Positions 17,367-27,700 of a DNA stretch of 64,000 bases are shown piece after piece; positions within the stretch are counted from its first letter, which is position 1, and every line of letters begins with the position of its first letter. A program made the translations under genes and the position numbers. Source of the DNA: an uncultured Bacteroidota bacterium (GTDB lineage Bacteria; Bacteroidota; Bacteroidia; Bacteroidales; WCHB1-69); assembly GCA_902802755.1 (NCBI GenBank), contig CADCNH010000001.1:1-64000 (forward strand), read 5' to 3'. The notes beneath the pieces are model-generated. The model was given only the letters and a program-made list of their open reading frames with translations, searched no databases and was not told where the DNA came from.

Positions 17367-19061
17367 ACCGATCACTTCCTCCACTTTCGCCATCAGGACT
17401 GTCTCCAACTCTTTGGCTTTCATCACGTATGCCTGGGCTTTGCTCACCATTTCCTCTGCGAAAACCTTGTCCTCCAAGCTGGAAGCGTTGATTTTCACAT
17501 TCAGGTAAGCTCCCATGACAGCGGCACGGGCGCATAAAACGCCAACACCAGCATCGGTTACGGAATTAGGATTGCCCTTCTCAATCATGGCAGCACAAAT
17601 TTCGAACACGTCGAAACTGCGCTGGATTGTCTTGAACGGCACCTCAATAGCATATTTGGTGGCATTTTGGATAGCCTGTTTGCGGGCAGCTTTTTCTGCG
17701 TCATTGCCCTTAGGCATACCAAAAGCATCCATAATCAGATTGAAAGAATGGGTATCCTCATCCACCAGCCATAGCAATTCGTCTTTGAGTTTCTGGCCTT
17801 TTTCAGCCCACTGGGAGAATTCTTCCCAACGCTCATCCCAGCCAGGTTTGTGGGAGGACAGGTTGGCCACCATGGTACCCAAAGCGGCACCCAGACTGCC
17901 CATATAGGCGGAAATAGAACCACCACCGGGAGCGGGACTTTCAGAAGCAGTCTCGTTGGCAAAACCGGTGCAGGTCATGTCCACCAACTTCTCGGTCTTG
18001 TTATCTTTCTCTATCAGATATTCTATCACTTTCTCTTCCGGAATGAAGGGTTTCAGGTCATCCAAGCCCATCGACTTGATGGCGATTTTAATGATTTCGG
18101 GCTCATCAATACCCAAAGAACGTTGCTGTTTGGCCAAGAAATACTTACCTGCGTCAATCAGGGTTTTCTTGGGCACCAAGCCCACGATTTCCGTGCCCGT
18201 TACACGAATGCCGCGAGCGTCGGCTTTTTTGCGTACTTCCTCAAAAGCCACATGCAGTGGGGTGGCATTGGTATCGGTAATGTTCATGGATACCTGTGCT
18301 ACACCATATTCCTTGATGAACCAGCCAATGGCCTTGGTTCCCTTTAATGTGCCAGGAATATTCACGGGATTGCCGTTCTCGTCTTTCACGATTTTGCCGG
18401 TAATGGGGTTGCCTTCACGTTTCGGACGTCCCTTTTCGCGCACGTCAAAAGCGATGGCATTGGCACGACGGGTGGAGGTGGTATTCAAATTATAGTTCAC
18501 AGCAATCAGAAAATCACGGGCACCGATGGCTGAAGCACCACTCTTGGCCACCTCTTCGGTAAATTCACAAGGACCGAAATCAGGTTTCCATTCAGCAGAA
18601 GCGATACGTTCTTTCAAAGCCTCGTACTCGCCATTACGGCAGTTGGCCAAGTTGCGGCGTTTCGGCTCGAAAGCAGCGTTTTCATAGCAGAAAACAGGAA
18701 TGTTGAGTTCCTCACCTACCTTTTTGGCCAGCTTACGGGCATACTCGGCAGTCTCTTCCATGGTGATGTTGGAAACGGGAACCAAAGGACACACATCGGT
18801 AGCACCAAAACGTGGATGGTCGCCATGATGACCACGCATATCAATCAACTCTTTGGCCTTGGCTATAGCCTTATAGGCAGTGGCAATAACCTCTTCGGGA
18901 GTGCCAACAAAAGTCACCACGGTACGGTTGGTGGTGAAGCCCGGATCCACATCCAACAACTTTACACCCTCTGACTTTTCTATCACATCGGTAATCTGCT
19001 TGATAACATCCAAGTTCCTTCCTTCGCTGAAATTGGGAACACATTCGATTAACTGTTTCAT
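17364..19061 (-). CDS. ftcD: Bifunctional glutamate formimidoyltransferase / formimido-THF cyclodeaminase
   Basis: Moves the formimino group from formiminoglutamate to tetrahydrofolate and then releases ammonia, giving methenyl-THF; this ends histidine breakdown. 565 residues. The transferase part (about 1-300) has CVPNFSEGRN, DPGFTTNRTVVTFVG and RGHHGDHPRFGATDVCPLVP with the catalytic His near residue 82. The cyclodeaminase part (about 355-565) has ASESPAPGGGSISAYMGSLG. The two are fused as in animal FTCD. No hutH, hutU or hutI gene is adjacent. Single gene with its own promoter (19119-19126). Confidence 0.95.
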   Translation of the reverse strand: MKQLIECVPNFSEGRNLDVIKQITDVIEKSEGVKLLDVDPGFTTNRTVVTFVGTPEEVIATAYKAIAKAKELIDMRGHHGDHPRFGATDVCPLVPVSNITMEETAEYARKLAKKVGEELNIPVFCYENAAFEPKRRNLANCRNGEYEALKERIASAEWKPDFGPCEFTEEVAKSGASAIGARDFLIAVNYNLNTTSTRRANAIAFDVREKGRPKREGNPITGKIVKDENGNPVNIPGTLKGTKAIGWFIKEYGVAQVSMNITDTNATPLHVAFEEVRKKADARGIRVTGTEIVGLVPKKTLIDAGKYFLAKQQRSLGIDEPEIIKIAIKSMGLDDLKPFIPEEKVIEYLIEKDNKTEKLVDMTCTGFANETASESPAPGGGSISAYMGSLGAALGTMVANLSSHKPGWDERWEEFSQWAEKGQKLKDELLWLVDEDTHSFNLIMDAFGMPKGNDAEKAARKQAIQNATKYAIEVPFKTIQRSFDVFEICAAMIEKGNPNSVTDAGVGVLCARAAVMGAYLNVKINASSLEDKVFAEEMVSKAQAYVMKAKELETVLMAKVEEVIG

Positions 19062-19118
19062 ATCTATTTTTCTATTTTATTGATTATTAATATCTTGACA
19101 ATTTTATGATACAAATTA

Positions 19119-19126
19119 CAAAGGTA
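19119..19126 (-). promoter_or_regulatory. Promoter -7 box of ftcD
   Basis: TACCTTTG on the minus strand, about 58 bases before the start. Confidence 0.5.
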
Positions 19127-19187
19127 CATATTTTTCCCTTATTATGCACGGATTTACAAAAATTCGGTAGGAAAGGCAAATTTTTTG

Positions 19188-19215
19188 GTTGAGACGCGTC
19201 GTGGCACTTCTCAAC
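19188..19215. repeat. R3 palindromic repeat, degenerate copy
   Basis: GTTGAGACGCG ... CTTCTCAAC, a decayed relative of the GTAGAGACGCAC palindromes at 21674, 42654 and 42701. The 550-base ftcD-typA gap also holds tRNA-Cys with its promoter and terminator, a hairpin repeat pair and a heptamer tract. Confidence 0.5.
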
Positions 19216-19243
19216 AATCACAAAAAAACTTGGAGCTCGTAAA

Positions 19244-19270
19244 CAAAAAAGGCTGCTATACAGCAGCCTT
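19244..19270 (-). terminator. Intrinsic terminator of tRNA-Cys
   Basis: Minus strand GGCTGCT, loop GTAT, AGCAGCC, then TTTTTTG, beginning 8 bases after the tRNA 3' end. Confidence 0.85.
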
Positions 19271-19277
19271 TTCTGAG

Positions 19278-19348
19278 AGGTCTCTTCCAGACTCGAACTG
19301 GAGTAAATGGTTTTGCAGACCAGCGCCTAGCCACTCGGCCAAGAGACC
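19278..19348 (-). tRNA. tRNA-Cys (anticodon GCA)
   Basis: 71 nt cloverleaf: acceptor GGTCTCT/AGAGACC, D-arm GCC..GGC, anticodon loop CTGCAAA (GCA) on stem CTGGT/ACCAT with one end mismatch, T-arm TCCAG/CTGGA around TTCGAGT. CCA is not encoded. Flanked by its own promoter and terminator. Confidence 0.95.
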
Positions 19349-19360
19349 TTTTTGGGACTG

Positions 19361-19368
19361 CAAAAATA
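19361..19368 (-). promoter_or_regulatory. Promoter -7 box of tRNA-Cys
   Basis: TATTTTTG on the minus strand, 12 bases before the tRNA. A near -33 element ATTG lies 19 bases upstream. Confidence 0.65.
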
Positions 19369-19440
19369 CAACTTTTTTTTGAATTGGCAATAATATCAAA
19401 AATATTTTTTTTTGACGATGATTTTCTCTACCATCAACCT

Positions 19441-19525
19441 ATTGATATTAAACCCTCTGCGAGGGTATGGTGGTATCTGTTTCTTGCGATTCTATTGATA
19501 TTAAAGCCCTAACGGGCTATGATCC
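19441..19525. repeat. R9 hairpin repeat pair (ATTGATATTAAA + stem)
   Basis: Two units start ATTGATATTAAA at 19441 and 19494 and are followed by different but self-complementary stems, ACCCTC-TGC-GAGGGT and AGCCC-TAAC-GGGCT. Two more units lie upstream of parE. Confidence 0.75.
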
Positions 19526-19543
19526 TTGCTCCTGACACCTCTA

Positions 19544-19613
19544 ACACCTAACCACTAACCACTAACCACTAACCACTAACCACTAACACCTAACCACTAA
19601 CACCTAACCCCTA
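19544..19613. repeat. R8 heptamer tandem repeat, ten units, abutting the typA stop
   Basis: Ten consecutive 7-bp units, mostly ACCACTA with ACACCTA and ACCCCTA variants, end exactly at the typA stop codon (19614). A related four-unit tract ends two bases before the parE start. Confidence 0.85.
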
Positions 19614-21434
19614 TTATTGTGCTTGTTGCTGTATCTTGATATTATGGCGTTTGCGCTCGGTTTCATCCAAGATAATCTTGCGGAGGCGCAATGAACGCGG
19701 GGTGATTTCCAGGTATTCATCTGGACCGATGTATTCCATGTATTCCTCCAGCGACATCTTGATAGCCGGTGCAATATGCATCTTTTCATCGCTACCAGCA
19801 GCACGCATATTGGACAGCTTTTTCGACTTGCACACATTCACCACCAAATCATCGGGGCGGATATGCTCGCCAATCACCTGACCAGCATACACCTGATCGT
19901 TCGGGTCGATGAAGAAGCGGCCACGATCCTGCAACTTGTCGATAGCATACGGATAGCTCTGGCCTGTCTCCATGGCAATGAGCACACCGGCATGACGGCC
20001 CTGGATGTCGCCTTTCCATGGCTGGAATTCAATGAAACGATGCGACATGATGGCCTCGCCTTCGGTAGCTGTCAGCACCTGGTTACGCAGCCCGATAATA
20101 CCTCTTGAAGGTATCTGGAAATCCAAGTGCACACGGTCGTTTACAGTCTCTATGTTGAGCAAATCGCCTTTACGGCGGGTCACCAAGTCGATGACACGGC
20201 TGGAGAAATCTTCGGGAACAAGTACTGTCAGTTGTTCCACCGGCTCACATTTTTGTCCGTCAATTTCCTTGATAATCACCTGTGGCTGACCTACTTGCAA
20301 TTCATAACCCTCACGGCGCATGGTTTCAATCAGTACCGACAAGTGCAGCACACCACGGCCATACACATTCAGCATATCAGGAGAGCCTGTTTCTTCGACT
20401 CGCAAAGCTAAATTCTTCTCCAGTTCAAGGAAGAGTCTATCGCGCAAATGTCTTGAAGTCACATATTTACCCTCTTTACCGAAGAAAGGAGAGTTGTTGA
20501 TGGTGAACAACATGCTCATGGTCGGCTCGTCCACCTTGATAGGTGGCAGTCCTTCCGGTTCGAGTGCATCGGCTACAGTATCGCCAATCTCGAAATTATC
20601 CAAACCCAAAATAGCGCACAATTCGCCCGCTTCCACAGGAGTTTTGATTTTTTCCTTGCCTAAGCCTTCAAACACATATAATTCCTTGATTTTGGAAGGC
20701 ACAATGCTGCCGTCACGTTTCACTAACGACACATTCTGTCCCCATTCCAAAGAACCTCTTCTGATTCGTCCCACGGCGATTCGTCCCACGTAAGAAGAAT
20801 AGTCCAAAGAGGAAATCATCATTTGCAGCGAGCCTTCCTCAACTTTTGGTGCAGGAATATGCTCTATAATCTGATCCAGCAAATAAGAAATATCGTTGGT
20901 CGGGGTTTTCCAGTCGGGACCCATCCAGCCCTGCTTGGCAGAACCATACACTGTGGGGAAGTCTAACTGCTCGTCGGTGGCACCTAAATTGAACATAAGC
21001 TCAAAAACGGCCTCCTGAGCGAGTTCCGGGTTGCAGTTGGGTTTGTCTACCTTATTGATGACAACAATCGGTTTAAGGCCCAATTCTATGGCTTTCTGGG
21101 TCACAAAACGAGTCTGGGGCATGGGGCCCTCAAAAGCGTCCACCACCAGCAGCACACCATCGGCCATATTCAGCACACGCTCTACCTCGCCACCAAAGTC
21201 GCTGTGGCCAGGGGTGTCGATGACATTGATCTTGCAGTCCTTGTATCTTACCGACACATTCTTCGAAAGGATAGTAATACCTCTTTCACGTTCCAAATCA
21301 TTGTTGTCCAATACCAGTTCCTGCACCTGTTGGTTGGCACGGAAAAGATGGGCTTGGTATAAAATACGGTCAACGAGTGTAGTTTTGCCATGGTCAACAT
21401 GGGCGATAATGGCGATATTTCTAATGTTTTGCAT
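19614..21434 (-). CDS. typA: Ribosome-associated translational GTPase TypA/BipA
   Basis: 606 residues. GTPase domain: G1 IAHVDHGKTTLVDRI (about 9-23), G2 ERGITI, G3 DTPGHSDF, G4 VINKVDKPN. EF-G-like domains II, III and V and the BipA-specific C-terminal domain with AGQVIGEHIRPDDL and RAAGSDEK follow. TypA acts on the 50S subunit in assembly and stress or cold growth. Single gene with its own -7 box (21461-21468); a heptamer tract begins right after its stop. Confidence 0.97.
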   Translation of the reverse strand: MQNIRNIAIIAHVDHGKTTLVDRILYQAHLFRANQQVQELVLDNNDLERERGITILSKNVSVRYKDCKINVIDTPGHSDFGGEVERVLNMADGVLLVVDAFEGPMPQTRFVTQKAIELGLKPIVVINKVDKPNCNPELAQEAVFELMFNLGATDEQLDFPTVYGSAKQGWMGPDWKTPTNDISYLLDQIIEHIPAPKVEEGSLQMMISSLDYSSYVGRIAVGRIRRGSLEWGQNVSLVKRDGSIVPSKIKELYVFEGLGKEKIKTPVEAGELCAILGLDNFEIGDTVADALEPEGLPPIKVDEPTMSMLFTINNSPFFGKEGKYVTSRHLRDRLFLELEKNLALRVEETGSPDMLNVYGRGVLHLSVLIETMRREGYELQVGQPQVIIKEIDGQKCEPVEQLTVLVPEDFSSRVIDLVTRRKGDLLNIETVNDRVHLDFQIPSRGIIGLRNQVLTATEGEAIMSHRFIEFQPWKGDIQGRHAGVLIAMETGQSYPYAIDKLQDRGRFFIDPNDQVYAGQVIGEHIRPDDLVVNVCKSKKLSNMRAAGSDEKMHIAPAIKMSLEEYMEYIGPDEYLEITPRSLRLRKIILDETERKRHNIKIQQQAQ

Positions 21435-21460
21435 ATTCTACGAACAATTTTTTGAGGGTG

Positions 21461-21468
21461 CAAAAATA
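21461..21468 (-). promoter_or_regulatory. Promoter -7 box of typA
   Basis: TATTTTTG on the minus strand, 26 bases before the start. Confidence 0.6.
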
Positions 21469-21475
21469 CAAAAAA

Positions 21476-21555
21476 TAATTAGTCAATGTGCTAATGTGCC
21501 AATGTGCTAATTAAATGAGCAAATTAGTTAATAAGCAAATTAGCAAATTATTATT
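21476..21555. repeat. R1 dispersed repeat
   Basis: Mixed GTGCTAATGTGCCAATGTGC and GCAAATTAGCAAATT words between typA and the large T9SS gene. Confidence 0.7.
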
Positions 21556-21633
21556 ATGGAGTTATATTCTTATTGAATTTTGAACTTTGGATTTTGAATT
21601 CATAATTTGGTCTATAGCATAAATTATGGTTCA

Positions 21634-21667
21634 TAAAAAACGGGGCACCGTTTCCGATGCCCCGTGT
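21634..21667 (-). terminator. Intrinsic terminator of the 3,517-residue protein gene
   Basis: Minus strand CGGGGCA, loop of ten, TGCCCCG, then TTTTTT. About 47 bases after the stop, beyond the palindrome at 21674-21705. Confidence 0.8.
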
Positions 21668-21673
21668 AAATTT

Positions 21674-21705
21674 TTGTGGAGACGCACGGCCGTGCGTCTC
21701 CACAA
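21674..21705. repeat. R3 palindromic repeat, perfect 32-bp copy
   Basis: Every base pairs: arms of 16, TTGTGGAGACGCACGG and its exact complement, no loop. It lies between the stop of the giant gene and its terminator. Relatives are at 19188, 42654 and 42701. Confidence 0.9.
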
Positions 21706-21713
21706 TGTGATTA

Positions 21714-24700
21714 TTATCTAACGATAGCCACTTTGTAAACACCAACACCGTTTTCGGTAGCCAGTCTTACAACATAGTTGCCATTAGCTACGCTCAGAGA
21801 GATTACTTCAGGACTGCTGAGAACCTTTCCAGTGTAGACTTGCTTACCATAGATGTCGTAAATGTCAACATTAGAGATTGCGATACCTTCTTCGTTTACA
21901 ATGTAAACGTTGTTCAGGTAGCTGTAAACCTTAATGCTTGACAATTCAGCATTGGCAATACCATCAACAGGTCCGATAGGCAGAGCCTTGGTGGTGAATG
22001 CGTTGATAGCCCAATCAGAAGTCAGGTTAGCACCACAGATAGCTCTTACACCATATTCATACAGTGTGTTAGGAGTCAAACCTGTCAACTGCAATGAAGT
22101 AGTGGTAACAGTCTGAGTGGTGTAGCTAGCTGCGTCAGCGGCTTTGTAGCGTACTTCGTAACTTGGAGCAGTGCCCACCCAGCTCAATACTGCTGATGAA
22201 GTATCGATATCCATAGCAGTCAAGTTGGTCGGAGTCTGGCAATTAGCTTCGAATACAGCGGTAATAGTATGGTTGCCGGCTACGTTGTAGAAGGTGTATG
22301 AACTGATAGCACCTCTGCTTGAACCATCAACGATAACGTCAGCAATTACATAGTATTGGTTAGGAGTAATGGTGAAGGTCTTGTTTGAACCATATTCAAC
22401 ATTGGTCTGAGTACCAGGAGCGATAGTACCGTTTGCACCCTGAGTAACAGTGATTTCGAACTTCTTGATGCTTGTGGTAGCGGTCAAGGTGATATCCTGC
22501 TGCAAAGCAGCCAAAGTGAAGGTACCGATACCGTTGTTGTAAGTAACGTTTACAACAGCGTTGCCAGCAGTTACGCTAACCACTTCGTAACCTACTTCAG
22601 GAACAATCATGTATGAAGGAGTAGCACCGTAAGCGTAAGTCTGAGTACCAGGAGTGATGGTAGCGTGAGCAGGCTGATTAACGGTTACAGTCACATAGTT
22701 AGGAGCGAAGTTAGCGAAGATGGTGTAATCGCTCTGAACATCAGTGATAGTGAATGCGTTGTTGGTTACAGCAACTTCTTCACCGTTAGCAATCACGTTC
22801 AACAAATGACAACCGCTTGCTGCGCTCAGCGTGTAAGAAACGTTGCTACCAGCCTGAACTGTAGTAGTGGCAGGAGTGATAGTGCAGCCTTCCATGTTGG
22901 ATGTAGCAGTCAAAGTGTACATGATAGCTTCGAAGCTAACTTCTACAGTATGGTTAGCGGTAACGTTGATGAATTCGTATGAATCAACAGCACCAACAGT
23001 AACACCGTCAACAACCACGTCAGCAACCTGGTAGTTAGCATCAGGAGTGAAGGTCAAAGCATAGTTGCTACCGTATGCAATATTTGCGCTTACAGCTTCA
23101 GCACCGTTCACAGTACCATGAGTACCAGCAGTAGCGGTGATAGTGTACATGAACTGAGCGAAGGTTACACTAATATTATGATCAGCATTGATAGCAGTGT
23201 AAGGAATAGTCAAAGTAACTACAGCGTCATCCTGAGTGTAAGTAGTAGTTACACCGTCGATATCTGTAGAAGCAATGTACCAACCTTCATTAGCGTTGAT
23301 TTCGTAAGTAACATCTGTACCATAGTTTACGGTCTGAGCACCGGCAGGAGTGATTGTACCACCTTCACCAGCTTCAGCAGTCATGGTATAAGTGAAGATT
23401 GAGAAGTGAGCATCGATAACGTAGTTATCAGCCACATTTTCAATAGTAGTAGTATAAGTACCTTCAACGTCAGTCAAATCTTGAGCCTCGTTGTTGATAA
23501 TCACTGCGCTTACATAGTAACCTTCTTCAGGAGTTGCATTGAATACATAATCAACAGGATTTGCAGGATCATAAGTGAATGTCATACCATTGGTTACAGA
23601 ACCTGCGCCGTAAGCGTTGGTAGTGATAGTGTAAGTGTTAGCTTCGAAGGTGATGTCGAATACATGAGATTCAACGATGAAGTTGAACTGGTTGTTGCTT
23701 GCAGTGTACAAGTTCTGACCATCCAAAAGAACATTTTCAATAGAATAACCAGTAGCAGGAACAATGTTGCTGTACCAGTTGTCACCATAGTTCACGATAG
23801 TGTTGTAAGTATCACCAGCAACTAACAATTCGCTTGCGTCAGCATAACCCTGACCAGCCAGTACATTGTAAGTAATAGCGAAGGTGTCAACCTTAACCAC
23901 AGCTTCGATAATGCAGTTCTCAACGACAGAATCAATGCTGAAGCTATAGCTGTTATCAGCACCGAATACAACTTCGTCGATTCTGTTTTCACCGTTCACT
24001 AACAATTGATACAGGTGGAAGTGTTCAGCAACTGTACCAGTAACTGTCATAGGATCAAATTCAGGAATGTACTGAGTAGCAGGTTCAATAGTTCCCTGAG
24101 GATCTGTCATAGCAATGTCACCATAGGTGTTGTAATTTCTTACAGAAGCATCAATCTTGTAACCAAACTTAATATCCACAGTCTGGGTTTCAGTAACATT
24201 CTCGAAAGTATAGCTGTCGATATGACCCATTGAAGTACCGTTTACAGTAACATCAGCAACATGATAGAGGTCATGACCTGTGAAGGAAATGGTTGTATCA
24301 ACATCGTTGTTTACTGAGTAGTCAATCCAAGTGGTATAAGTGTCACCAGTATTCAACAGCGGGCTGTCATTAGCATAACCCTTACCAGTCAAAACATTGT
24401 AGTTGATAGCCACAGTGTCTCTTCTGAAAATAGCGTTCAGATAGTAGTTGGCCACCACCAAAGTATCGATAGTGTAGCTGTAAGTGCCGTCACCATTGTC
24501 CACAACGTCAGCGAACACATCTAACTGCATATCGGGAACCATCGGGCTAACGGTCAAGCCAACCATATGATAGTGAGGATCAGCCACCATGTTAACGGTG
24601 AATGCGTTAGGATCGATAGTAGTGTCGGTAGCAGCGGGTACGAATGCACCACCGAGATCGCTATAGAGGTCAGGTCTGAAGTTTTCAACAGTCTTGAAGA

Positions 24701-27700
24701 TATGGAATTCAAGTTTGAAGTCTACATATACAGTGTGGGGTTCAGTAACATTCTCTAAGGTATAGAGCATGAAGTTAGCACCTGTACCATCTTCAGGAAC
24801 AACCTGTACATCGTCAACCCAAACACCAGCCACGTGGTACATAGGATCCGGAACAATGTTCAGGGTGAGGTCTTCGCCATAGTTGACAGCAACAGTACCG
24901 TTAGGAGTAACTGTACCGTTAGCAGCACAAGTTACGATAACATTATTTACAGGATATACCTTGAAGTTGTCGATGCTGAAGCCTAAGTTACCAGCCAATG
25001 AAGTAGCGTGGAAACCGAAGTTGTAAATACCGTCAGCAGCGATGGTGATGGTAGTGGTAGCGGTTTCGTAGGTAGTATTGTTGAAGCTATGAGTAGCCAC
25101 AGCGTTGGTCATGTCAGCAACATGAGCGCCATTGCCATAGAATACTTCGAATGATTCGGTCAGTGAGCTGTTAGCCTTATAGTCATAAATAATGGTATAA
25201 GTACCAGCGGCCATTTCGATACATGGTGACATCATCCAGTCATTAGCGGCAGCTTCGTCGTTGAAAGTATAGTTGATGTTGTTATTCAGGTTCATGGTAA
25301 TACCGTCGTTGTTAGCATCGATCGGATTCCAACCGTGGTTGATGGTCAGACCTGTGAATTCTTCAACGTATGGAACAGTGGCAGGAGCCAGAACAGTGAT
25401 AGGAGCTGAAGTGATGGTGTTGTTGGCATCAACAGCATCGCCTGTCAATTCAACCCAAGCGGTCAAAGTGTTTTCACCAGTGGTGAAAGCAGGAAGCTGG
25501 TTGAAAGTATAGGTGGCAGCTTCATTGAATGCAATCGGGGTGGCCAAGGTAACGGTTTCATGAACCGGAGTTTCCTCATTCACCTGATAGTAAGCCTCGA
25601 AAGTGCTAACGGTACCTTCATAACCCATATTCTTCACACCAATAGTAACCGCACCTTCCACATCGCAAGCGTCTGCGAAAGTGTTGATGTCTGTGATAGC
25701 TAAATCTGTAGCTTCAGGACAGTTGGTTATTCTGATGTTATTTCTGTATGTATAAGCGGAACCTGCTGCTGTTGCACCCGGATTGAATGGATCAACATTA
25801 TAACTGTCAGTATAATAATATCTTGCTATATTTGATCCACCGGCATGAGTACGGAAGGTAGGATAGCTACCCCATGAACCAGTATTATCATCCACAATCA
25901 ACACCAAGTTGTCTGTTCCATTATAGTTAAATGGAGTATCGAAATTAATTTGCTGCCATCCTTCTGTGAAAGCAACAACACCTGAATAAACCAACTGGGC
26001 ATTGTCCATAGGCAACCAAGAAGTAATTTCGTTTGCAGATGTATGCATCATGTAAATGTCAATATTTCTTGCTTTTGAACCGGTGTTGCTAACCTCAATT
26101 TCAAAACCAGAAATTGTGGTAGCAGCATTAATTTCAGAACTCTTGAAAATTTGTTGTGAGAAACTATAGTTATAATTTCCATAGGTTGGAATATAAGTTG
26201 AAGTTGAAGTACCTGTAAATTCAACTTGAACACCATGCTCACAATTAGTTGTGAATTCCACTTCATCAGTATATTCACTTTCATCTTCAGTACCACAAAC
26301 AGCCTTTACACGTACTGTGTAGTTGGTTGAAGCCTGGAGGTTGTTCAGGAGAGCGTATGTGGTGTCAACAGAAACACTGGTCCAGGTAGCATCACCCTCT
26401 GCCATGTATTCAACAGCATAAGCAGCTTGGTCATAATTGTCATTCCAAGTTACAACTGCAGTATGGTCAGTAACTTCTGATACTGTCAGAGCGGTAGGAA
26501 CAAAACAAGTGGGAATACGTTCAACCAAAATGTTATCAATGAATACATAGTTGTAAGTATAAGTTCCTGTAGGACGCTCTTTCGTTGAACGGAAAGCAAT
26601 ATATCCTTCAGATCCAGTATAATTGTTGAACATTACCGTGATTCTACCACCATGTTCTTGAATAGCATTGAAAGCTTCTACTGTCGTGAAAGATGTTTCA
26701 GGATTTGAAGCATCGGTAACAACACCTACTTCAAAATGTGAACCGTATGAGGTTGTAGCTGAATACTTCTTGGCATCAAATGACATCATCAAGGTATTGA
26801 TTGCAGCATTCATTTGAGGCAGTACTGCATAAATATCACCGTATGAGGTTGAAGTTGAAGTAGTGCAGTAGTTATAGAATCTTAATGAATTGGGACCACT
26901 AACAGCGTATGATGAGCTATTGTAAATACCTGCACCGTATGAAGTGCTGGTACCCGTGAATTTTTTGTTCCAACATGCTGGCATCACCATGGTTGACTGA
27001 GAAGTGGTGGAGGTATAAGCATCGAAGTTTTCTGAATAAGGAACTGCTGCTAAACCACAGGCTGTATTAAAGCTCAATTCAGCATTTGTGTACTCTGATT
27101 CGTCAGTTGCTGAACAAATAGCCTTCACGCTGAATGGCAATACATAATGAGTGGAAGCGGATAAACCTGTAATCGTGTAAGGATTGTTTGTGGTAGTTTC
27201 AGTGATGGTTTGCTCACCAATGGTATAAGAAACTTCCCATTCGGTTTCGCTACTACCTGCAGTCCATGATACCTGAGCAGTAGTTTCGGTAACTGTACCC
27301 ACTGTAATAGCTGTAGGTTTGGGACAAGATGGGAGTTCCGTAACCATTACATTATCAATTGAAGCATAATAATTGTTAGAAGAACCTCCCGTATATCTAA
27401 ATGCGATATAGTAATTAGATCCTGTAACGCTTGTTTGGTTAAATGCATATTCTACTGCTGTTTTCGTCGTTGTTTGTGTACATGTATATACTGACACAAA
27501 TGTTGAAGGATCAGTAGGATCTGTCATATAACCTAAGTACATTGTACCATTATAAGTACCAGTACCTTCATTTCTATATGTGAAACTAATCACCATATTT
27601 TGGATATCCTCGGTAAACTGTGGTAATACTGCGTATGCGGGAGTTGCACTACTTGATTTGAAGAACAAACAATTTCCGCTAACAGCGTATGCTGAATATG